Positions 55,679-64,000 of a DNA stretch of 64,000 bases are shown here, in pieces. The stretch lies in contig NZ_CP093529.1 of assembly GCF_022682305.1 (NCBI RefSeq), positions 1 to 64,000 of the forward strand, written 5' to 3'. Within the stretch, counting starts at the first letter, position 1; each line of letters opens with the position of its first letter. The translations under genes were made by a program, and so were the position numbers. The DNA comes from Shinella zoogloeoides (GTDB taxonomy: Bacteria; Pseudomonadota; Alphaproteobacteria; Rhizobiales; Rhizobiaceae). Below the pieces are notes generated by a model that was not told where the DNA came from, searched no databases, and saw only the letters and a list, made by a program, of their open reading frames with translations.

Positions 55679-56244
55679 GTTCCGTGCGCGTCGAGCGCCA
55701 GGTTGAGCTGTAGCACGTTCACCCGCGGCTCGCCGATGAATCCGAAAAGCCGGGTTTCTATACGGTTTTCGACAAGGGTTGCCACGTCCGTTTCCGAAAG
55801 TCCCCGGGCCTTTGCCACCCGCGCGATCTGCGCCCGGGCGAAGGCGGGCGAGACATGCGGATCGAGGCCGGAGCCGGACGTGGTGACGGCATCGGCCGGA
55901 ACGGGCGTAGCTAAGCCCGCCGCCTTCAGCCGCTCGATATCGGTCGCGACGCGCTCCTTGAGCCTGGCCGAGGTTGTGCCGAGATTCGAGCCGGACGAGG
56001 CGGCGGCGTTATAGGCATCCGGGCCGGTCGCGGAAGGGCGCGGCCAGAAATACCGGTCCGTCGCGAAGGACTGGCCGATCAGGATGGAGCCGATGACGGC
56101 GCCGTCCTTCTCGATCAGCGAGCCGTTGGCGGCGGCGGGCATGAGGGCCTGCGCCACGCCCGTCACGGCGAGCGGATAGGCAAGCCCGAGAAGGGCGGTG
56201 AGCGTGAGGACGAGAGTGATGGCCGGGCGAAGATGGTTCAGCAT
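55675..56244 (-). CDS. kdpC: K+-transporting ATPase subunit C
   Basis: A 189-residue single-span subunit (helix LVLTLTALLGLAYPLAVTGV near 12-31) followed by the conserved YFWPRPSATGPDAYNAAASS near 81 and GSGLDPHVSPAFARAQIARV near 122, and NVLQLNLALDAHG at the end. It stabilises the KdpFABC complex. 2 bp separate it from kdpB. Confidence 0.95.
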   Translation of the reverse strand: MLNHLRPAITLVLTLTALLGLAYPLAVTGVAQALMPAAANGSLIEKDGAVIGSILIGQSFATDRYFWPRPSATGPDAYNAAASSGSNLGTTSARLKERVATDIERLKAAGLATPVPADAVTTSGSGLDPHVSPAFARAQIARVAKARGLSETDVATLVENRIETRLFGFIGEPRVNVLQLNLALDAHGT

Positions 56245-56246
56245 GA

Positions 56247-58283
<2,037 letters not shown>

Positions 58284-58294
58284 GGCTCTTTTCC

Positions 58295-60004
58295 TTAGAA
58301 GGTCTGGCCCGCGAGCATGGCGAGGTGCTCGACGATGGGACCGAGGGCGAGCGCGGGGAAGAATTGCAGGCCGCCCAGGATGAGGATGATGCCGATCAGC
58401 AGGCCGACGAAGAGCGGCCCGTCCGTGGGGAACGTCCCCGATGACGGCGGCACCTTGACCTTGGCGGCCAGCGAGCCGGCAATCGCCATGACGGGCACGA
58501 CATAGGCGAAGCGGCCGAGCAGCATCGCGATGCCGAGCGTCGTGTTGTACCAGACGGTATTGCCCGTCAGGCCGCCGAAGGCCGACCCGTTGTTGCCCGC
58601 CGTCGAGGTATAGGCGTAGAGGATTTCCGAAAGGCCGTGCGGTCCCGGCGTGCCGATACTTGCCACCGCGAAGGGCAGCATGGCGGAGATGGCGGTGAAG
58701 CCGAGGATGGCGAGCGGCAGCACGAGCACGGCGAGCATGGCGTATTTCATTTCGCGGCCCTCGATCTTCTTGCCGAGGAATTCCGGCGTGCGGCCGACCA
58801 TCAGGCCGGACACGAAGACGGCAAGCAGCGCGAAGACGAGCATGCCGTAGAGACCGGAGCCGACGCCGCCCGGCAGCACTTCGCCGAGCTGCATCAGGAA
58901 CATCGGCGCAAGGCCGCCAAGCCCGGTGAAGGAGCCGTGCATGCCGTTGACGCCGCCGTCCGAAAGGCCGGTCGTCACGGCGGCGTAAAGCGCCGTCATG
59001 GCCTGGCCGAAGCGGACTTCCTTGCCTTCCATGTTGCCGGCCGAACCATCGACGCCGAGCGCGGTGAGGATCGGGTTTCCGGCCGCTTCCGCCCAGTAGA
59101 CGGTGGCGACCCCGGCGATGAGCAGGACCGCCATGGCGCTGATGATCGCCCAGCCCTGCCGGCGGTTGCCGACGAGTTCGCCGAAGGTGTAGACCAGCGC
59201 CGCCGAGATCGACAGCATGGCGAAGATGTTGAGATAGTTGGAGAATGCGGTCGGATTCTCGAAGGGATGAGCGGCATTGACGTTGAAGAATCCGCCGCCA
59301 TTGGTGCCGAGCTGCTTAATCGCCTCCTGGCTGGCGACCGGCCCGAGCGAGATCGTCTGACTGGCGCCTTCGAGTGTCGTTGCCGTGACGGAGGCATCCA
59401 GCGTCTGCGGCAGGCCCATTGCGACGAAGGCGAGCGCCACGACGAAGGCGAGCGGCAGCAGGACGTAAAGTGTCGCCCGGGTCATATCCACCCAGAAGTT
59501 ACCGAGGGTCGAGACCTTGGAGCGTGCGAGCGCCCGCGTCAGCGCCACGGCGAGCGCCATGCCCGTCGCGGCGGACAGGAAGTTCTGCACCGTCAGGCCC
59601 GCCATCTGGCTGAAATGGCTGAGCGTGGTTTCGCCGCCGTAGTTCTGCCAGTTGGTGTTGGTGACGAAGGAGACCGCCGTGTTGAAGGCGAGATCCGGCG
59701 CCATGCCGGCAAAGCCCTGCGGATTGAGCGGCAGATAGGCCTGCAGGCGGAGGATCGCATAGAGCGTAGCGAAACCCGTAAGCGAGAAGACCAGCATGGA
59801 GACCGTATAGGCGAGCCAGCCCTGCTCCTTGCCCGGCGAAATACCGGAAAGGCGGTAGAGGTCGGCTTCGAGACGCTCGAGAACCGGCGATAGCGCGGTG
59901 CGCTCGCCGGAAAAGACGCGGGCCATGTAGAGGCCGAGCGGCTTGACGGTGATCAGAACCGCAAGGAAGAAGATGGCGATCTGTAGCCACCCGATCATGG
60001 TCAT
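58295..60004 (-). CDS. kdpA: K+-transporting ATPase subunit A
   Basis: A 569-residue K+-channel-like subunit with about ten helices. The four selectivity-filter-like segments are visible ([66 protein letters not shown]). Complete and of normal length. Downstream of kdpF by 18 bp. Confidence 0.97.
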   Translation of the reverse strand: MTMIGWLQIAIFFLAVLITVKPLGLYMARVFSGERTALSPVLERLEADLYRLSGISPGKEQGWLAYTVSMLVFSLTGFATLYAILRLQAYLPLNPQGFAGMAPDLAFNTAVSFVTNTNWQNYGGETTLSHFSQMAGLTVQNFLSAATGMALAVALTRALARSKVSTLGNFWVDMTRATLYVLLPLAFVVALAFVAMGLPQTLDASVTATTLEGASQTISLGPVASQEAIKQLGTNGGGFFNVNAAHPFENPTAFSNYLNIFAMLSISAALVYTFGELVGNRRQGWAIISAMAVLLIAGVATVYWAEAAGNPILTALGVDGSAGNMEGKEVRFGQAMTALYAAVTTGLSDGGVNGMHGSFTGLGGLAPMFLMQLGEVLPGGVGSGLYGMLVFALLAVFVSGLMVGRTPEFLGKKIEGREMKYAMLAVLVLPLAILGFTAISAMLPFAVASIGTPGPHGLSEILYAYTSTAGNNGSAFGGLTGNTVWYNTTLGIAMLLGRFAYVVPVMAIAGSLAAKVKVPPSSGTFPTDGPLFVGLLIGIILILGGLQFFPALALGPIVEHLAMLAGQTF

Positions 60005-60022
60005 GGAATTTCTCCTGGAAGC

Positions 60023-60109
60023 TCAGAAGCGTTCGGGCCGCAGCAGCGTGACCACGAGATAGACGCCGAGGGCGAGAGCGACGAAAAGGCCGAAGAGAGG
60101 TTCGATCAT
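60023..60109 (-). CDS. kdpF: K+-transporting ATPase small subunit KdpF
   Basis: A 28-residue single-helix peptide, beginning MIEPLFGLFVALALGVYLVV and ending with the motif RPERF. This is the typical KdpF length and pattern. It stabilises the KdpABC complex in the inner membrane. Below normal ORF-calling length. Confidence 0.9.
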   Translation of the reverse strand: MIEPLFGLFVALALGVYLVVTLLRPERF

Positions 60110-60118
60110 GGGGTCGCC

Positions 60119-60202
60119 TCACAGCCGGTCGAGCGCGCGGGCATAGGCGGCGAAGACGAGGAACGCGCCGCAGCCGAGCGCAAGAAAGATGACATCGGAC
60201 AT
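60119..60202 (-). CDS. 27-residue membrane micro-protein upstream of kdpF
   Basis: Beginning MSDVIFLALGCGAFLVFAAY and ending ARALDRL, it is one hydrophobic helix with a short basic end, 9 bp upstream of kdpF on the same strand and preceded by a GGAG site (60208-60211 region). It looks like a second KdpF-like single-span subunit, or a leader peptide that couples translation. Function unknown; small enough to be missed by annotation. Confidence 0.7.
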   Translation of the reverse strand: MSDVIFLALGCGAFLVFAAYARALDRL

Positions 60203-60278
60203 GTCCGTTCTCCTGTTGTGCGAGGAGAAGACTAGGCCCGGCCTGGGTCAGGTTTCGATTGGGAAGGTGTCGGGGCGA

Positions 60279-60295
60279 TGTAAGGAAAAGATAAA
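60279..60295 (-). promoter_or_regulatory. KdpE-like binding site
   Basis: On the minus strand TTTATCTTTTCCTTACA closely follows the enterobacterial KdpE box pattern TTTATA-N5-TTTACA, matching 10 of 12 defined bases. It lies 77 bp upstream of the micro-ORF that starts the kdp operon, a sensible activator position. Confidence 0.65.
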
Positions 60296-60317
60296 GGGGC
60301 GCCGGCCGCGCCGCCTT
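60290..60317 (-). terminator. possible rhaK terminator overlapping the KdpE box
   Basis: On the minus strand the rhaK stop codon runs into a stem AAGG-c-GGCGC / GCGCC-CCTT followed by TTATCTTTT. The U-rich tail is the KdpE-like box itself, so one short element may end the rhamnose operon and start kdp control. Confidence 0.45.
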
Positions 60318-61704
60318 ATCCCGCGTCGTTCCGCGTCTGCCCGAGGGCGGCCAGCCATGCGGCGCGATAGGCCGCCAGCCCGGCCATTGCGGCCGGCGGG
60401 ACGGTGGTCTCGGGTGTCGCCACGGGCTGGATGCCGGTCAGCAGGGAAGCGCCCTGGCTGGTGCCCGTCGAACCCGGCACGGCGACGACCGGCCGCCCGG
60501 TCAAGGCGGCGAGCAGGGTGAGATAGAGGCCGTTCGTGGCGAAGGGACCTTCGACGATGCTCGGCCCCCCGGCCCCGATCAGGCCGAGGCAGGTCTCGCT
60601 CATCAACGCGAGGTAGAGGCAGGCGGCGGCGTGGCGCTCGGCGGCGCTTGCACCTTCGGCATTCAGCCATTGCCGTTCGTGCCCGGGGAAGGGGCCGGAG
60701 CCGGGCGTGACATTCGGCGTGAGCATCAGCGTCTTTTCGATCACGGACGGCAGGGCCGCACGGATATCTGCCTCCGCCGCGCTACCGATCTCGGCCGCGA
60801 GGATCTCGAATTCCCGCCCGCCCATGAAGCGGGAGGAGGGGACGGCGCGACCGTGGGCGTCGACATTGGCGAGGGTGTCGCGTGCCGGGTCGAGATGTTC
60901 CAGATCGCCGCCGACGGCGAAGTTGATCACCCATGTGCCAGTCGATACGACCGAGAAGGGCGCTTTCCGCGTCACCAGATGCGGCAGCAGCGAGGCGTTG
61001 GAATCGTGGATGCCGCAATAGACGGGTACGCAGACGCCGAGGGTTTCGGCGATTTCGGGAAGGATGGGGCCAAGGGCATCGAAGGCCGGGCGGATCGGGG
61101 CCATCAGCGGGCGGATGCGGAGCGTGTCCACAAGCGTGGAATAGGCGCCGGCCTCGGGATTCCAGAGGTCGGTGTGGCAGCCGAGCGAGGTGACTTCGTT
61201 GGCGGCGACGCCGGTCAGCCGCGCCGCCCAGTATTGCGGATAGGTGACGATGGTTGCGACCCTGGCGAAAGCGTCGGGAAACGCGGTCTTCTGATAATGC
61301 AGTTGCGCCCCGACATTGAGACCCATCGACAGGCGCGGGGACCGCGTCTCGGCAAAGGGCGGGCGAAGCGCATCATAGGCTTCGCGGATCGCCTGCGGGT
61401 ATTCGTGCTCGTAGTCGAGCACTGGCAGGGCAAGCCGGCGGTCAGTGCCGAGCAGGGCGGCCGATGCGCCATGCGTCGTGATCGAGATGGCGTCGAAGCC
61501 CGGCGTTTTCGCGAAGCTGCGGAGGGCGTCGAGCGCGAAGGTCCAGAGGGTTTCGACGTCGTAATGCGGGTAGGGGCCGTCCTTGAGAACGGTGTTGGCC
61601 ATCCGGGCGGCGGCGATTTCCGCGCCCGTCGCGGCGTCGAGGACGACGACCTTGGCGTTGGTCTTGCCGATATCGAGGACGGCGATGCGGGAATAGGCGG
61701 TCAT
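60316..61704 (-). CDS. rhaK: rhamnose (rhamnulose) kinase, FGGY family
   Basis: A 462-residue FGGY kinase. [20 protein letters not shown] near residue 7, [16 protein letters not shown] near 75, [16 protein letters not shown] near 230, [16 protein letters not shown], and [20 protein letters not shown] near 385 fit the rhamnose kinase branch (RhaK of Rhizobium leguminosarum). Gene order rhaP-rhaQ-rhaU-rhaK as in that locus supports it. Starts at ATG 61704, overlapping rhaU by 4 bp. Confidence 0.88.
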   Translation of the reverse strand: MTAYSRIAVLDIGKTNAKVVVLDAATGAEIAAARMANTVLKDGPYPHYDVETLWTFALDALRSFAKTPGFDAISITTHGASAALLGTDRRLALPVLDYEHEYPQAIREAYDALRPPFAETRSPRLSMGLNVGAQLHYQKTAFPDAFARVATIVTYPQYWAARLTGVAANEVTSLGCHTDLWNPEAGAYSTLVDTLRIRPLMAPIRPAFDALGPILPEIAETLGVCVPVYCGIHDSNASLLPHLVTRKAPFSVVSTGTWVINFAVGGDLEHLDPARDTLANVDAHGRAVPSSRFMGGREFEILAAEIGSAAEADIRAALPSVIEKTLMLTPNVTPGSGPFPGHERQWLNAEGASAAERHAAACLYLALMSETCLGLIGAGGPSIVEGPFATNGLYLTLLAALTGRPVVAVPGSTGTSQGASLLTGIQPVATPETTVPPAAMAGLAAYRAAWLAALGQTRNDAG

Positions 61705-62015
61705 GGCATGTGGAAGACGGGAACGAGGTCGCTCTGGACCGGGGAATTGTCCGGGTTGGTCTCCATGATATCGGCCATATGCGCCCACCAGCGCTTCATC
61801 ACGGGATGCTCGGGCAGGGCGGCCATGGTGTGATCCTTCGGCCGGGTGAGGATGCCGAAGAGGATGTTCGTTTCCGGGTCGAGATAGATGGAATAATCGG
61901 AGGCGCCGGCCTTGTGCAGCAGATCGACGAGCTCGGGCCAGATCTCGTCATGGCGCTTCCTGTATTCGGTCTCCATGCCGGGATGGAGCTTCATCTTGAA
62001 GGCGTGCCGTTCCAT
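61701..62015 (-). CDS. rhaU: L-rhamnose mutarotase
   Basis: A 104-residue protein of the RhaM/RhaU mutarotase family: [20 protein letters not shown] near residue 6, then [17 protein letters not shown] near 41 and [12 protein letters not shown] near 72. His in the first block and the WW pair are the family markers. It interconverts rhamnose anomers and is needed for full growth on rhamnose in R. leguminosarum. Overlaps rhaQ and rhaK. Confidence 0.93.
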   Translation of the reverse strand: MERHAFKMKLHPGMETEYRKRHDEIWPELVDLLHKAGASDYSIYLDPETNILFGILTRPKDHTMAALPEHPVMKRWWAHMADIMETNPDNSPVQSDLVPVFHMP

Positions 62016-63019
62016 CAGGCTTTCCTCGCATGCTTGATCCGGCGGGCGACGATGGGCAGGGCGATGGTGACGATCAGCAGCAGGCCGATGAAGATGGACA
62101 TGACGATGCCCGGCACGTTGAGAAGGCCGAGGCCGAAGGTGACGAGGCCCATCACGAAAGCGGCAATGACGACGCCGGCGATGGTGCCCGCCCCGCCGAG
62201 GATCGAGACCCCGCCGAGCACGACCATGGTGACGATCTCCAGCTCCCAGCCTTGCGCGATGGAGGGCCGGGTGGAGCCGAGCCGCGAGGTGAGGCAGACG
62301 GCGGCGATGCCGCTCATCAGGCCCGTCAGCAGGAAGAGGATGAACTTCACCCGGTCGACGGGAATGCCGGAGAAACGCGCGGCCATGGCGTTGTTGCCGA
62401 TGACATAGACGTGGCGGCCGAAGTTCGTCCTGTGCAGCAGCACGCCGAAGACCACGGCCATGACGAGGAAGAGCACGAATTCGAAGGAGAAGACCCAGAC
62501 GACATAGCCCTGTCCGAACCAAGCGAAGTCGGCCGGGTATTTGCCGTAGGCCTGGTCGCCGAGCACGATGTAGGAGATGCCGCGGAAGAGGCTCATCGTG
62601 CCGATGGTGACGACGATGGAGGGCAGCTTGAGACCGGCGACGAGCAGGCCGTTGAACGCGCCGCAGGTAAGGCCGGTGCTAATGCCGATCAGCACGAGGC
62701 CGGGCGTGCCGACGCCCATCTGCACCGCCGCGCCCATGGCGGTCGAGGCGAGCGCGATGATCGCGGCGACGGAAAGGTCGATCTCCCCGGCGATGATCAG
62801 CAGCGCCATGGCGAAGGCGACCAGCGCCTTTTCGGTGAAGTTGAACGTCGCGTCCGAGAGGTTCCAGGCGTCGAGGAAATAGGGCGAGGCGAGGGAATTG
62901 GCGATGAAGATGAGGACGGCCACGCAGAAGAGCAGCACCTCCCAGCTTGCCAGCAGCCGCTTCATCGGCGTGCCGAGCCGGTCGGGGATCTGGCGGCGGA
63001 TCGTGGTCTCGGTGTTCAT
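62015..63019 (-). CDS. rhaQ: rhamnose ABC transporter permease RhaQ
   Basis: A 334-residue CUT2-type permease with about ten helices. Signature [20 protein letters not shown] near residue 75 and the loop [20 protein letters not shown] near 257. Starts at ATG 63019, overlapping the end of rhaP by 4 bp. Paired with RhaP as a heterodimeric permease. Confidence 0.9.
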   Translation of the reverse strand: MNTETTIRRQIPDRLGTPMKRLLASWEVLLFCVAVLIFIANSLASPYFLDAWNLSDATFNFTEKALVAFAMALLIIAGEIDLSVAAIIALASTAMGAAVQMGVGTPGLVLIGISTGLTCGAFNGLLVAGLKLPSIVVTIGTMSLFRGISYIVLGDQAYGKYPADFAWFGQGYVVWVFSFEFVLFLVMAVVFGVLLHRTNFGRHVYVIGNNAMAARFSGIPVDRVKFILFLLTGLMSGIAAVCLTSRLGSTRPSIAQGWELEIVTMVVLGGVSILGGAGTIAGVVIAAFVMGLVTFGLGLLNVPGIVMSIFIGLLLIVTIALPIVARRIKHARKA

Positions 63020-64000
63020 GCCAGCTTCTCCTTGGCGGCGCGGTCGCGCAGGATGATGCGGCCCTTCTTCTTCTCGGCGCGGGCGTTGAAGACGACGGCG
63101 AGGATGATGACGACGCCGGAGATTGCCATCTGCGCGAAGGGCGAGATGCCGATGACGGGCAGCGCATTCTTGATGACGCCGAGGAAGAGCGCGCCGAGCA
63201 CGGTGCCGATCACGCTGCCGATGCCGCCGGCAATGGAGATGCCGCCGATCACGCAGGCCGCCACGCTGTCCAGCTCGAATCCGGCGGCGATGTCGACATA
63301 GGCGACCGCATAGCGCGACACCCAGAGATAGCCGGAAAGGCCGGCGAGCGCGCCGGACAGCACGAAGGCGAGGAAGCGCGAGCGGCCGACATCGATGCCG
63401 GCATAGACGGCGGCGGTCGGGTTGCCGCCCGAGGCATAGGCGGCGCGGCCGAAGGGCGTGCGCGTCAGCACGAACCACATCATGAGAACGATGGCGATGG
63501 CGACCCAGGAGAGGATCGGCAGGCCGAGGACGGGAAAGCGCGGCAGGTTGAGGAAATCGGGCGTCATCTGGTGGGCGTTCACCCAGCCGCCGCCCGAAAG
63601 CACGAAGGCCATGCCGCGATAGATGGTGAGCGTGCCGAGCGTCACGACGATGGGCGGAATCTGCAACAGCCAGACAAGGAAGCCGTTGATCGCGCCGAGC
63701 GCCGCGCCGATGCCGATGGCGAGCACGATGAGCAGCGCCAAGGGCAGGCCGGGATAGGCCGCGTCCAGCATCGCGACGGCCATGCCGGTGAAGGCGAGGT
63801 TCGCCGCGACGGAAAGGTCGATGGATTTCGTCAGGATCACCGTCATCTGGCCGAGCGCGAGGATGATCAGGATCGAGGTGTCGTTGAAGATGCTGGCGAG
63901 GTTGGTGGGGGAGGCGAAGCCGGCTGCGCGCGTGGCGAAGCCCGCAATCATCACGAGGATGATCAGCGCCAGCAGGAGTTCACGGTTCTTGAGAAGACGC
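63016..64000 (-). CDS. rhaP: rhamnose ABC transporter permease RhaP (5' end beyond the window)
   Basis: The frame is open to the window edge (RLLKNRELLLALIILVMIAG upstream of the GTG at 63954), so the true start lies beyond 64000 and only the C-terminal 327 or so codons are seen. Blocks LALGQMTVILTKSIDLSVAA and ACVIGGISIAGGIGSVIGTV are typical CUT2 permease signatures. The upstream partners rhaS and rhaT are expected past the window. Confidence 0.9.
   Translation of the reverse strand, partial: RLLKNRELLLALIILVMIAGFATRAAGFASPTNLASIFNDTSILIILALGQMTVILTKSIDLSVAANLAFTGMAVAMLDAAYPGLPLALLIVLAIGIGAALGAINGFLVWLLQIPPIVVTLGTLTIYRGMAFVLSGGGWVNAHQMTPDFLNLPRFPVLGLPILSWVAIAIVLMMWFVLTRTPFGRAAYASGGNPTAAVYAGIDVGRSRFLAFVLSGALAGLSGYLWVSRYAVAYVDIAAGFELDSVAACVIGGISIAGGIGSVIGTVLGALFLGVIKNALPVIGISPFAQMAISGVVIILAVVFNARAEKKKGRIILRDRAAKEKLA

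Overview
The window looks like the start of a repABC-type secondary replicon (megaplasmid or chromid) of a GC-rich member of the Rhizobiaceae (Rhizobium, Ensifer, Shinella or Agrobacterium type). It opens at the first base of repA and carries repA-repB-ctRNA-repC in the canonical order. The ABC-transporter-rich sugar and polyol gene content, the rhizobial rhamnose gene order and a DUF6074-like gene next to repC fit the same group. I cannot fix the genus from sequence alone.

Layout. 1-5.3 kb: replication and partition genes, a counter-transcribed RNA, DUF6074, a LysE exporter and a UPF0303 protein. 5.3-7.6 kb: decayed DNA holding relics of a tripartite tricarboxylate transporter (tctC, tctB, tctA start). 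7.7-12 kb: a DeoR regulator divergent from an APH/choline-kinase-like phosphotransferase and a dimethylglycine-dehydrogenase-like FAD/GcvT enzyme. 12.2-23.6 kb: a nine-gene collinear catabolic operon (sugar ABC importer, SorC-type regulator, aldo/keto reductase, GlpD-like dehydrogenase, class I aldolase, FGGY kinase, GMC oxidoreductase) whose logic is polyol uptake, phosphorylation, oxidation and aldol cleavage. 23.6-24.2 kb: a hydrolase relic and a probable small RNA with an anti-Shine-Dalgarno loop and a strong terminator. 24.2-26.2 kb: a GGDEF-EAL protein. 26.2-31.2 kb: a GntR regulator divergent from a 5-oxoprolinase (pxpA, fused pxpBC) plus biotin carboxylase operon, with a perfect operator. 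31.3-32.6 kb: a MerR regulator divergent from a glutaredoxin-MauE membrane protein across a promoter of mercury-operon architecture. 32.7-34.0 kb: a membrane diguanylate cyclase, convergent with a 2261-residue protein made of about 277 tandem octapeptides (34.0-40.8 kb), the strangest object here. 40.9-46.9 kb: PuuB-like oxidase with cupin, adenine deaminase, DUF6198-type membrane protein and an MHS-family transporter. 47.1-52.1 kb: cyoABCD quinol oxidase with a SURF1 gene. 52.1-60.2 kb, minus strand: kdpFABCDE with an extra micro-ORF before kdpF and a KdpE-like box. 60.3-64 kb, minus strand: rhaK-rhaU-rhaQ-rhaP, the distal part of a rhamnose operon that runs off the window.

Taken together this is a nutrient-scavenging accessory replicon: importers for polyols and rhamnose, amine, purine and oxoproline salvage, high-affinity potassium uptake, a quinol oxidase and c-di-GMP signalling. 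The best candidates for something undescribed are the giant octapeptide-repeat protein and the polyol pathway. The MerR/glutaredoxin-MauE pair and the anti-SD small RNA are smaller leads. Assignments come from reading motifs and gene order; no database search was possible.
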